From Streptomyces longisporoflavus (lineage in GTDB: Bacteria > Actinomycetota > Actinomycetes > Streptomycetales > Streptomycetaceae): DNA of 64,000 nt. A program made the translations under genes and the position numbers. Below, in pieces: positions 49,323 to 57,221 of this stretch. The stretch is taken from contig NZ_BMTR01000008.1 of NCBI RefSeq assembly GCF_014649775.1, forward strand, positions 306,676 to 370,675, read 5' to 3'. Numbering within the stretch: position 1 is the stretch's first letter; each line of letters begins with the position of its first letter. The notes under the pieces were generated by a model, which was not told the DNA's origin, made no database searches, and saw only the letters and a list, made by a program, of their open reading frames with translations.

Positions 49323-50570
49323 GTGCCCAGCCCCTACCGCGCCATCTTCGCCGCCCCCGGCACCAAGGGGTTCTCGACGGCGGGCTTCCTCGGCCGGATG
49401 CCGCTCTCGATGATGGGCATCGGCATCGTGACGATGGTGTCCCAGCTCACGGGGCGGTACGGCCTTGCGGGCGCGCTCTCCGCGACCGTCGCGCTCTCCG
49501 CCGCCGCGATCGGCCCGCAGATCTCGCGCCTGGTCGACCGGTACGGCCAGCGCCGGGTGCTGCGGCCCGCGACCCTGGCGTCGCTCGCCGCGGTCACCGG
49601 CCTGCTGCTCTGCGCGAAGTACGAACTCCCGGACTTCACGCTCTTCGCCTTCGCCGCACTCGTCGGCTGTGTGCCGAGCGTGGGATCGATGATCAGGGCG
49701 CGCTGGGCGGTCCTCTACCGGGACACTCCGCAGCTGCACACCGCGTACTCCTTCGAGTCCGTGGTGGACGAGGTCTGCTTCATCTTCGGTCCGATCATCT
49801 CGATCGGGCTCTCCACGACGTGGTTCCCCGAGGCCGGGCCGCTCATGGCCGGGGTCTTCCTCGCCGTCGGCGTCTTCTGGCTGACGTCGCAGCGGGCCAC
49901 CGAGCCCGTGCCGCACGGCCGTGAACACCACACCAAGGGCTCGGCGTTGCGCTCGGGCGGGCTCCAGGTCCTCGTCGTGACCTTCGTGGCGACGGGCGCG
50001 ATCTTCGGCTCCATCGACGTGGTGACCGTCGCGTACGCGGAGGACCAGGGTCACAAGGCCGCGGCGAGCCTGGTGCTCGCGGTGTACGCCCTGGGCTCCT
50101 GCCTGGCCGGGGCCGCCTTCGGGCTGATGCGCTTCAAGGGTGCTCCGGAGCCGAGGTGGCTGCTGGGTGTCTGCACGACGGCCGTGAGTATGATCCCGCT
50201 TCAGTTGGTCGGGAACCTTCCGTTTCTGGCCGTGGCGTTGTTCATCGCGGGCCTCTCCATTGCGCCGACCATGATCACGACGATGGCCCTCGTCGAACAG
50301 CACGTACCACGCGCGAAGCTGACCGAGGGCATGACCTGGGTGAGCACCGGACTCGCGGTCGGCGTCGCGCTCGGCTCCTCCGCGGCCGGCTGGGTCATCG
50401 ACGCGGCCGGATCGGATGCCGGGTACACGGTCCCCGGACTCTCGGGAGCCGTCGCGGTGGCGGTCGGATTCCTTGGGTATCGCCGGCTTCAGAAGCCGGT
50501 TCCGCGACGGGGAGGGACCCACCATGAGCACGGCAACGGGCAGCGGGAAGAGCACAGCGGCGTGGCGTAA
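49323..50570 (+). CDS. MFS transporter, drug-efflux-like
   Basis: The 415-residue protein has 12 predicted TMs: GRMPLSMMGIGIVTMVSQLT, the loop 2-3 motif LVDRYGQRR, and in the second half LVLAVYALGSCLAGAAFGLM. The GTG at 49323 with GGAG six bases before is preferred over an ATG at 49281. The C-terminal tail is basic (RRLQKPVPRRGG). It overlaps the FAD oxidase gene by 47 bases, so the two are co-expressed. Cargo unknown. Confidence 0.87.
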   Translation: MPSPYRAIFAAPGTKGFSTAGFLGRMPLSMMGIGIVTMVSQLTGRYGLAGALSATVALSAAAIGPQISRLVDRYGQRRVLRPATLASLAAVTGLLLCAKYELPDFTLFAFAALVGCVPSVGSMIRARWAVLYRDTPQLHTAYSFESVVDEVCFIFGPIISIGLSTTWFPEAGPLMAGVFLAVGVFWLTSQRATEPVPHGREHHTKGSALRSGGLQVLVVTFVATGAIFGSIDVVTVAYAEDQGHKAAASLVLAVYALGSCLAGAAFGLMRFKGAPEPRWLLGVCTTAVSMIPLQLVGNLPFLAVALFIAGLSIAPTMITTMALVEQHVPRAKLTEGMTWVSTGLAVGVALGSSAAGWVIDAAGSDAGYTVPGLSGAVAVAVGFLGYRRLQKPVPRRGGTHHEHGNGQREEHSGVA

Positions 50571-51849
50571 CTGGGCGGGCAACGTCACCGTCCGCCCGGC
50601 CCGGGAGGTCACTCCGGCGTCGGTCGACGAACTCAGGGACGCGCTGCGGCAGGCCAGGGAGGACGGCCTGAAGGTGAAGCCGGTCGGCACCGGCCACTCC
50701 TTCACGGCGACCGCGGCGACCAGCGGCCTTCTGATACGCCCCGAACTCCTCACCGGCATACGCCGGATCGACCGCGAGGCCGGCACCGTCACCGTGGAAG
50801 CGGGCACGCCGCTCAAGCGCCTGAACGCGGCGCTCGCCCGCGAGGGCCTTTCGCTCACGAACATGGGCGACATCATGGAGCAGACGGTCTCCGGCGCGAT
50901 CAGCACGGGGACGCACGGCACCGGCCGCGAATCGGCGTCGATATCCGCGCAGATCGTGGCACTTGAACTGGTCACCGCGGACGGCACGGTGCTCGCCTGC
51001 TCCGAGAAGGAGAATCCCGAGGTCTTCGCGGCGGCCCGGATCGGCCTCGGCGCACTCGGCGTGATCAGCGCGATCACCTTCGCCGTGGAGCCCGTCTTCT
51101 ACCTCACCGCCCGTGAGGAGCCGATGACCTTCGACAAGGTCACCCGTGAGTTCGACGCGCTCTACGCCGAGAACGAGCACTTCGAGTTCTACTGGTTCCC
51201 GCACACCGGCAACTGCAACACCAAGCGCAACAACCGCAGCCTCGGCCCCGCGGCGCCTCCCGGCCGGGTCAGCGCCTTCGTGGAGGACGAGATTCTCTCC
51301 AACGGCCTCTTCCAGGTGGTCAACACGATCGGCAGAGCCGTCCCCGCGACCGTCCCCGGTATCGCCAGGATCTCCAGCAAGGCGCTCTCCGCCCGCACCT
51401 ACACGGACATCCCCTACAAGGTCTTCACAAGCCCGCGCCGCGTGCGCTTCATGGAGATGGAGTACGCCGTTCCGCGGGCGGCCCTCGTGGAGACGCTGCG
51501 CGAGCTGAAGACGATGGTGGAGCGCTCGAACCTGCGGATCAGCTTCCCCGTGGAGGTCCGCACCGCCCCCGCCGACGACATCACGCTCTCCACGGCGTCG
51601 GGCCGGGAGAGCGCGTACATCGCCGTCCACATGTACCGGGGCACGCCCTACCAGGCGTACTTCACCGCCGCCGAGCGCATCTTCACCGCGCACGAGGGCC
51701 GGCCCCACTGGGGCAAGATCCACACCCGCGACGCCGGTTACTTCGCGCGGGCCTATCCGCGCTTCGCCGAGTTCACGGCCCTGCGCGACCGCCTGGACCC
51801 GGACCGCCTGTTCGGCAACGACTACCTGCGCCGCGTCCTGGGCGACTGA
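50524..51849 (+). CDS. FAD-linked oxidase of the aldonolactone/xylitol oxidase family
   Basis: The 441-residue flavoenzyme has a VAO-type FAD-binding domain: VKPVGTGHSFTATAATSG (His in GTGHS is the usual covalent FAD attachment site), TVEAGTPLKRLNAALAREG, and GTHGTGRESASISAQ. A C-terminal ALO domain follows (FEFYWFPHTGNCNTKRNN, HWGKIHTRDAGYFARAYPRF). It oxidises sugar-derived lactones or alditols with O2. The ATG at 50524 has GGAGGGA upstream and lies inside the end of the MFS gene. Confidence 0.9.
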   Translation: MSTATGSGKSTAAWRNWAGNVTVRPAREVTPASVDELRDALRQAREDGLKVKPVGTGHSFTATAATSGLLIRPELLTGIRRIDREAGTVTVEAGTPLKRLNAALAREGLSLTNMGDIMEQTVSGAISTGTHGTGRESASISAQIVALELVTADGTVLACSEKENPEVFAAARIGLGALGVISAITFAVEPVFYLTAREEPMTFDKVTREFDALYAENEHFEFYWFPHTGNCNTKRNNRSLGPAAPPGRVSAFVEDEILSNGLFQVVNTIGRAVPATVPGIARISSKALSARTYTDIPYKVFTSPRRVRFMEMEYAVPRAALVETLRELKTMVERSNLRISFPVEVRTAPADDITLSTASGRESAYIAVHMYRGTPYQAYFTAAERIFTAHEGRPHWGKIHTRDAGYFARAYPRFAEFTALRDRLDPDRLFGNDYLRRVLGD

Positions 51850-51879
51850 GCCGCCGGGCAGGCGGCCCGGGGGCCTCGC

Positions 51880-53163
51880 CTACGGGTTGGCGGTCTCTCC
51901 TCGCTGTACGTCGCTGCCGCTGCCGGTGTCGCCGCTGTTCGACGGGGTCTGCGTCGGGGTCGGGGTGGGGGTCGGCGTGGGAGTCGGGTCCGTCTTCGAG
52001 CCGTCGCCGTCCCCGGAGTCCGTTCCGGAGTCCTGGCCGGAGTCCGTGTCCTTGCCGGTGTCACCCTTCGAACCGCTGTCCGAGCCGGAGTCGTTGCCGT
52101 TGTCCGGCGACTGCGAGTTCGTCCCTTCCGGGTCCTGCGAGGCGTCGCCGTCCTGCCGCGAACCGTCGTCCGTGCCCGTGGAAGCGCCGTCGGACGGCTG
52201 CCCGGAAGGATCGGTCGACGGCGTGGAGGGCCGGTCCGGCGAGCTGTTGCGGCCGCCCGTGAAGCTGTTGCTGATCGTGGTGCCGTTGCCCCCGCTGAAG
52301 TCCTCGCCGGAGACGATCTCGTACGTCGTGATGCCGGCCATGGCCACACCGAAGACCACCGCGGCCGCGACCAGCGGGCGCTTCCAGCTGCGGGTCTGTG
52401 TGCGGTGTGTCACGCCCTCGGTGAACTCGTCCGGGGGCAGCGGCGGTTCGAGCGGCTGGGCCGCCACGGCCGACCCGGCCGGATCCGCCTGCCGCAGCAC
52501 ACGCGTGGCGTCGTCCCGCGGCACCGGCCGCGTGGCGTCGACCGAACCAAGGAGCTGCGTCTTCTCGGCGTCGGCACCGGCACCGGTACCCGTCACGGGG
52601 AGCAGCGTCGTACGGTCCGCGTCGGAGCCGGCCACCGGCAGCAGCGTCGTACGGTCGGCATCGGCATCGGCTTCGGCGTCCGTCACTCGCAGCACCGTCG
52701 TCCGCTCCGCGTCGCCCGCGGCGGGCAGCACCGAGGTGGCTTCGGGTTCGGCCGACCTGCCCCATGTCGTCGTCACCGGCCCGGGCGCGGCGTGTGCCGT
52801 CGCGTCCGTGTACGCCGACGCCCTGAACGTCTGCGCCACCGGCGCACCCGAGCCGTCGGTCAGCGGGACCTGCCGCGCCCTCGGCTTGGCGTGCACGGTG
52901 ACGTCGCGTATCTGCTCGCCCGTGCGGCTGAAGAAGTGCTGGAAGAGCGTGCCGCCGCAGGTCGCGACGGCGCTGACCACACCGGCGCCGAGGATCGTGC
53001 CGTAGACGCCGAAGCTCGACGCCAGCTTCGCCGCGACGACCGCGGCCACCGCGCTCCCCGCCACTTGCGGCACACTCAGATCGAGACGCCGCTTCCCTCC
53101 CGGCTCCTCCTGGTCCGCTGCCCGGTCCTTCGACTCCTTGCCGGAATCCGGCTTTTCACGCAT
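51880..53163 (-). CDS. Membrane protein with acidic-x-Thr repeats and Ser/Thr/Pro-rich exterior
   Basis: The 427-residue protein starts at the ATG at 53163 (MREKPDSGKE). A Gly/Ala helix (VAGSAVAAVVAAKLASSFGV, about 35-70) is followed by a cytoplasmic linker. The linker has several copies of [D/E]-x-T-x-[V/L]-L (EATSVL, ERTTVL, DRTTLL twice, EKTQLL, DATRVL). A TM follows (RPLVAAAVVFGVAMAGITTY), then an outside tail rich in Ser/Asp/Gly and a Thr-Pro repeat. The repeats resemble Ser/Thr-kinase and FHA-recognition sites. The function is unknown. It is convergent with the FAD oxidase and divergent from sepH. Confidence 0.8.
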   Translation of the reverse strand: MREKPDSGKESKDRAADQEEPGGKRRLDLSVPQVAGSAVAAVVAAKLASSFGVYGTILGAGVVSAVATCGGTLFQHFFSRTGEQIRDVTVHAKPRARQVPLTDGSGAPVAQTFRASAYTDATAHAAPGPVTTTWGRSAEPEATSVLPAAGDAERTTVLRVTDAEADADADRTTLLPVAGSDADRTTLLPVTGTGAGADAEKTQLLGSVDATRPVPRDDATRVLRQADPAGSAVAAQPLEPPLPPDEFTEGVTHRTQTRSWKRPLVAAAVVFGVAMAGITTYEIVSGEDFSGGNGTTISNSFTGGRNSSPDRPSTPSTDPSGQPSDGASTGTDDGSRQDGDASQDPEGTNSQSPDNGNDSGSDSGSKGDTGKDTDSGQDSGTDSGDGDGSKTDPTPTPTPTPTPTQTPSNSGDTGSGSDVQRGETANP

Positions 53164-53441
53164 CTCCGACCCTTGCCTGCCTTTCGCGACTACCTGTCCG
53201 AGAAAGGGACGTATGGGTGAAGTGGATAGTTCCGTTTCTGGAGTTTCCGTGAAGTGCGCCACTGTCGTGCCACCCTGCCCGGGTATCTCCGGGCGTCAAC
53301 TCCCGCCCCCCGCGAGAACTTCGGCGGCGCGGCGGACCACCCGCGTGGCCCGAATGGAGTACTGTTGCGAGCCCTGGGTCCGGTCTCCCACCTGGGTGCC
53401 CGGAGCCTTCCAGAACCGCCGGGAGGGGGCTCGCTGCACAG

Positions 53442-53460
53442 GGTGACCAAATTGGTCACC
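53442..53460. promoter_or_regulatory. 19-base palindrome in the sepH upstream region
   Basis: GGTGACCAA-A-TTGGTCACC has perfect 9-base arms. A further half-site-like GGTAACC lies at about 53475. It sits in the 462-base gap 53164-53625 between the repeat protein (minus) and sepH (plus). The rest of the gap holds no supported gene. It is a probable operator; the binder is unknown. Confidence 0.55.
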
Positions 53461-53625
53461 GAGAGTTGCGAAATGGTAACCGTGGCATAACGGCGACCGA
53501 GGGCCCATGCCCGACACGCCGGGCAACTCGGCAAGGTTGTGGCAGGCTGCACCCGGGCAGGCCACACTCGACTAGCGGAAGCAGCGACGCACGTGACGTC
53601 GGCAGGCACCACCCGGGAGGTCCCC

Positions 53626-54726
53626 ATGCCCGAACTGCGTGTCGTGGCCGTCAGCAACGACGGCACACGGCTGGTGCTGAAGGCTGCGGACAGCACGGAG
53701 TACACGCTTCCGATCGATGAGCGTCTGCGCGCCGCGGTGCGCGGTGACCGTCCGCGCCTCGGCCAGATCGAGATCGAGGTGGAGAGCCACCTCCGCCCCC
53801 GTGACATCCAGGCACGTATACGTGCCGGTGCCAGCGCGGAAGAAGTCGCCTCGCTCGCCGGAATCCCCGTGGACCGCGTCCGCCGCTTCGAAGGACCCGT
53901 GCTCGCCGAGCGCGCCTTCATGGCGGAGCGGGCCCGGAAGACCCCCGTGCGCCGTCCCGGCGAGAACACCGGGCCCCAGCTCGGCGAGGCCGTCTCGGAG
54001 CGGCTGCTCCTGCGCGGCGCCGACAAGGAGTCCGTGCAGTGGGACTCCTGGCGCCGCGACGACGGCACCTGGGAGGTCCTGCTCGTCTACCGCGTCGCGA
54101 CCGAACCGCACTCCGCGAGCTGGACGTACGACCCGCCGCGGCGGCTCGTACAGGCCGTGGACGACGAGGCCCGCTCGCTGATCGGCGAGACGGACGACAT
54201 CGCCGCGCCCGAGCCGAGCTTCCCGTTCGTGCCGCGCATCGCCCGGCTGCCCAGGGACAGGCCCTCGCTCGACCGGCCGCTCGACCGCGCGCTCGACCGG
54301 CAGTTGGAGCGCCCGAGCGCGCCGCCGCCCCCGGAGCCCGCGGAGGAGAGCACGGCCGCCACCGCGGCGACCGCGGCCGTCTCCGAGTCGGAGCGGGACT
54401 CGCTCACCAGCCTCCTGGAGGCGGTGCCGAGCTTCCGCGGCGACATGATCGTGCCGGAGCGCCCCGCGCTGCCGACCACGGATCTGCCGCCCGCCGAGGA
54501 GCCCGAGCAGGACCCGGAGGCCGAAGAGCCCCCCGCCGCTTCGGCCGGTGCGGGTGCCGCGTACGCGGACGTCCTCATGCCGCGCTCGGTGGCCAGCCAC
54601 CGCGACCGTCTCGTCGGCACCACCGACCGCCAGGCGGAGGCCGACGGCGTCCGGCCCGGCCGCCGGGCCGCCGTGCCCAGCTGGGACGAGATCGTCTTCG
54701 GCACGCGCCGCAAGAAGCAGGAGTAG
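53626..54726 (+). CDS. sepH: Septation protein SepH
   Basis: The 366-residue protein starts MPELRVVAVSNDGTRLVLKA with a DUF3071 N-terminal region. It includes a helix-turn-helix-like segment (AGASAEEVASLAGIPVDRVR) and WDSWRRDDGTWEVLLVYRV. A variable acidic/Pro-rich linker with DRPLDRALDRQLERP repeats follows, and the conserved C-terminal end is PSWDEIVFGTRRK. SepH stimulates FtsZ assembly in sporulation septation. The ATG at 53626 with GGGAGG five bases upstream is used, not the open-frame start at 53539. A strong terminator follows. Confidence 0.92.
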   Translation: MPELRVVAVSNDGTRLVLKAADSTEYTLPIDERLRAAVRGDRPRLGQIEIEVESHLRPRDIQARIRAGASAEEVASLAGIPVDRVRRFEGPVLAERAFMAERARKTPVRRPGENTGPQLGEAVSERLLLRGADKESVQWDSWRRDDGTWEVLLVYRVATEPHSASWTYDPPRRLVQAVDDEARSLIGETDDIAAPEPSFPFVPRIARLPRDRPSLDRPLDRALDRQLERPSAPPPPEPAEESTAATAATAAVSESERDSLTSLLEAVPSFRGDMIVPERPALPTTDLPPAEEPEQDPEAEEPPAASAGAGAAYADVLMPRSVASHRDRLVGTTDRQAEADGVRPGRRAAVPSWDEIVFGTRRKKQE

Positions 54727-54737
54727 CACCTTCTTGT

Positions 54738-54782
54738 ACGTGGCCGGGCCCCGCACCGTTCAGGTGCGGGGCCCGGCCACGT
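54738..54782. terminator. Bidirectional terminator, 20-bp stem
   Basis: Arms 54738-54757 (ACGTGGCCGGGCCCCGCACC) and 54763-54782 pair perfectly around the loop GTTCA. It lies between sepH and the convergent sulfurtransferase gene. Confidence 0.88.
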
Positions 54783-54799
54783 GTGTCAGCCTCCGCTCG

Positions 54800-55654
54800 C
54801 TACTGCGGATCCGGCCCCTTGGCCACCGGACGGGACTCGTCCGACGACCACTCCGACCACGAGCCGACGTACAGCGACGCCGGAATGCCCGCCACCGCGA
54901 GCGCGAGCACCTCGTGGGCGCCGGATACACCGGAGCCGCAGTAGACGCCGACCTCGGAAGTGTCGGACGCCCCCAGGGAGTTGAAGCGGTCCGCGAGATC
55001 GGCCGCCGGCCTGAAAGTGCCGTCCGCCGCGACGTTCTCCACGGTCGGCGCCGATACCGCGCCCGGGATGTGGCCGCCGACTCGGTCGATCGGCTCGACG
55101 TCACCGCGGTAGCGCTCGGCCGCGCGGGCGTCCAGGAGCAGCCCCGAGCGGGCCAGGGCCGCCGCGGCGTCGGCGTCCAGGAGATCCTTGGCGTTCGGTT
55201 CGGGGACGAACGTACCCTCGGCCGCCGGACGCTCGTCCCCCGTACGGAGCGGTCCGTCCCACGCGGCGAGCCCGCCGTCGAGCACGCGCACCGAGGGATG
55301 CCCCGTCCAGCGCAGCAGCCACCAGGCACGTGCGGCGGCCCAGCCCTGACCGCCGTCGTATACGACCACGTCACGGTCGGCGCCGACCCCGGCGGCCCGC
55401 ATCACCGCGCCGAAGTGCTCCACGTCCGGCAGGGGGTGCCGGCCGCCCGCGCCCGCGGGGCCCGCGAGGTCGGCGTCCAGGTCGACGAAGACGGCTCCGG
55501 GGATGTGGCCCTTCTCGTACTCGGCCCGGCCGTCGAAGGCGGGGGCTCCCGCCGTCTTCGCGGTGCTCAGCTGCCAGCGGATGTCCAGGAGCACCGGCGG
55601 ATTCTCGCCCGCCGAGTCGCTCGCGAGTTCGGATGCGGAGATGATGGCATTCAT
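54800..55654 (-). CDS. Rhodanese-type sulfurtransferase
   Basis: The 284-residue protein has two rhodanese domains. The first has LLDIRWQLSTAK, RAEYEKGHIPGAVFVDLDAD and VVYDGGQGWAAARAWWLLRW (no catalytic Cys). The second has LLDARAAERYRGDVEP, HIPGAVSAP and the active-site loop CGSGVSG with its catalytic cysteine. It is a thiosulfate or 3-mercaptopyruvate sulfurtransferase; the CGSGVSG loop suits the latter (CGSGVT-like). The ATG at 55654 is used; the frame is open to 55774. Confidence 0.9.
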   Translation of the reverse strand: MNAIISASELASDSAGENPPVLLDIRWQLSTAKTAGAPAFDGRAEYEKGHIPGAVFVDLDADLAGPAGAGGRHPLPDVEHFGAVMRAAGVGADRDVVVYDGGQGWAAARAWWLLRWTGHPSVRVLDGGLAAWDGPLRTGDERPAAEGTFVPEPNAKDLLDADAAAALARSGLLLDARAAERYRGDVEPIDRVGGHIPGAVSAPTVENVAADGTFRPAADLADRFNSLGASDTSEVGVYCGSGVSGAHEVLALAVAGIPASLYVGSWSEWSSDESRPVAKGPDPQ

Positions 55655-55971
55655 GGCCCCATCCTGACGTACGGGGTGGCCGCTTCGGTCAAGTCCCGCT
55701 ACCCTGCTCCGCCGGAGACCCCCGAACACATGGCGTAAGTAATCGAGCACGCCGTGTACTGCCGAAGAACACAACCGAGCAACCGCGCGTCAACGGATGA
55801 GAAACGGTGAACCGGGCATCCTCTGACCGGGGCGCGGAACGCGGCGCGGCCGGTGCGCACGGCGTCACCGGTGGTGCGAGCATCTGCACGGGCGGGCACC
55901 GACGCGCGAGGGTCACGCGCGTCCGAAATCAAGCCGAGCGGCCACCACTACGGGCCGAGGAGAGAGTGACG
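55655..55971. other. Intergenic region before the VOC gene
   Basis: This 317-base divergent region holds no supported gene. The frame into it from the VOC gene starts at 55807 but has no ribosome binding site. No clear promoter pair or palindrome was found. Confidence 0.5.
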
Positions 55972-56778
55972 ATGACGGAGGCATGGGGGCCGACGGGTCA
56001 GCGTGACGACTTGAGGGCCGTCCGCCGCACGCCCGGCACACCCACCTGGGTGAGCCTGATGGCGCACGGCCTGGCCGCGACCCGGGAGTTCTACGGAGCG
56101 CTGTTCGGCTGGGAGTTCCGGCCGGGCCCCGAGCAGCTCGGGCCCTATGTGCGGGCGCTGCTCGACGGCCACGAGGTCGCCGGCATCGGCCAGCTGCCGC
56201 CCGATCATCATCTGCCGATCGCATGGACGCCGTATCTGGCGTCGGACGACGTGGACATGACCGCCGAGGCAGTACGGCACTGCTGCGGCACGATCGGGGT
56301 CGGTCCGCTGGACGCCGGGTCGGCCGGGCGGATGGCCATCGCGGTGGACCCCGCGGGCGCGGTGTTCGGGATCTGGCAGGCGGCGGAGCATGCGGGCGCC
56401 GCGCTGGTCGGGGTGCCGGGAGCGGTCGCCTGGAACGAGCTGGTGACGCAGGAGACGGCGGGCGTCGTGAAGTTCTACCAGGCGGTTTTCGGATATACCG
56501 AAGAGACCCCCGCCGCGGCCGACTTCGACCATGTGACGCTTCAGGTCGACGGCCGGCCGGTGGCCTCGATCCACGGCGTGGGCCAGGCCCTGCCGCGGGA
56601 CCGGGGCGCGCACTGGATGACGCACTTCGAGGTCACCGACGTGGACAAGTCGGTGGAGCGGGTCATCGAACTCGGCGGCCACCTCGTCAAGCCCGCGCGC
56701 GAGAGCGCCCACGGGCGGATGGCCACGGTCGCCGACCCGGAGGGCGCGGTCTTCACGCTCGTGCGGTCGGCTTCCTGA
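55972..56778 (+). CDS. VOC-family (glyoxalase/bleomycin-resistance) protein, two domains
   Basis: The 268-residue protein has two VOC modules. The first runs from about residue 20 (TPTWVSLMAHGLAATREFYG, GAVFGIWQAAEHAG); the second from about 145 (AVAWNELVTQETAGVVKFYQ, WMTHFEVTDVDKSVERVIEL, ADPEGAVFTLVRS). Such proteins include dioxygenases, glyoxalases and antibiotic-binding proteins; metal ligands are not obvious enough to choose. The ATG at 55972 has AGGAGAGAG upstream. Confidence 0.85.
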   Translation: MTEAWGPTGQRDDLRAVRRTPGTPTWVSLMAHGLAATREFYGALFGWEFRPGPEQLGPYVRALLDGHEVAGIGQLPPDHHLPIAWTPYLASDDVDMTAEAVRHCCGTIGVGPLDAGSAGRMAIAVDPAGAVFGIWQAAEHAGAALVGVPGAVAWNELVTQETAGVVKFYQAVFGYTEETPAAADFDHVTLQVDGRPVASIHGVGQALPRDRGAHWMTHFEVTDVDKSVERVIELGGHLVKPARESAHGRMATVADPEGAVFTLVRSAS

Positions 56779-56799
56779 CGTCACCGGACCGCGGACAAC

Positions 56800-56823
56800 G
56801 GGCAGTCGGGCAGTCGGGCAGTC
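56800..56823 (+). repeat. Three tandem copies of GGGCAGTC
   Basis: The 8-base unit is repeated exactly three times at 56800, 56808 and 56816, just downstream of the VOC gene and upstream of the palindromes. It is a simple tandem repeat without obvious role. Confidence 0.7.
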
Positions 56824-56859
56824 GGACAAGGGGTGTTCAGCGCCACGTGCTGGCCGGAA

Positions 56860-56893
56860 TCTCACTGTGAGAACTTCACGCCTCACCCGTGAG
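56860..56893. promoter_or_regulatory. Two adjacent CTCAC/GTGAG palindromes before the RiPP-like precursor
   Basis: TCTCAC-T-GTGAGA lies at 56860-56872 and CTCAC-CC-GTGAG at 56882-56893. Their centres are about 21.5 bases apart (two helical turns), 86-119 bases upstream of the precursor ATG. The layout suits cooperative binding by a NarL-type response regulator such as the one encoded at 61012. Confidence 0.55.
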
Positions 56894-56978
56894 AGGGCCA
56901 CTGTTTCCGGCCTCTGTCGCACACAAGTATGACGTGCCACAGAGCAACTCCGGATCGGCACGGAAGGGCAATACGTTC

Positions 56979-57221
56979 ATGACCCTTGTCATGCAGCACC
57001 GTTTCGAGCCCGTACAGCAGTACTCCGCATCGCGCACCAAGCCGCAGCATCCGCGCCTGGTGATCGAGAACCTGAGCGACGCGCTGGGTCCGGGCGTCGC
57101 GCTGGCCTCCATCTGCACCATCGCCGAACCGCCCGCCCCGAAGACGCCCGCTCCCCGGGCGCCCGGCTCCGAGCCGGCCGAGAACCGTCGCCCAGAAGTG
57201 CGCGGGTGGCTCACGGCATGA
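56979..57221 (+). CDS. Candidate RiPP precursor peptide
   Basis: The 80-residue ORF starts MTLVMQHRFEPVQQYSASRT. It has a charged/hydrophobic leader-like part (LVIENLSDALGPG), then ALASICTIAEPP and a Pro-rich tail ending VRGWLTA. Its stop overlaps the cyclodehydratase start (ATGA at 57218-57221). Small size, position and coupling fit a precursor whose leader is read by the fused E1-like domain. Candidate modified residues are Ser44, Cys46, Thr47 and perhaps Thr56 and Ser64; only one Cys is present, which is few for an azole peptide. It could instead be a small accessory protein. Confidence 0.6.
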   Translation: MTLVMQHRFEPVQQYSASRTKPQHPRLVIENLSDALGPGVALASICTIAEPPAPKTPAPRAPGSEPAENRRPEVRGWLTA

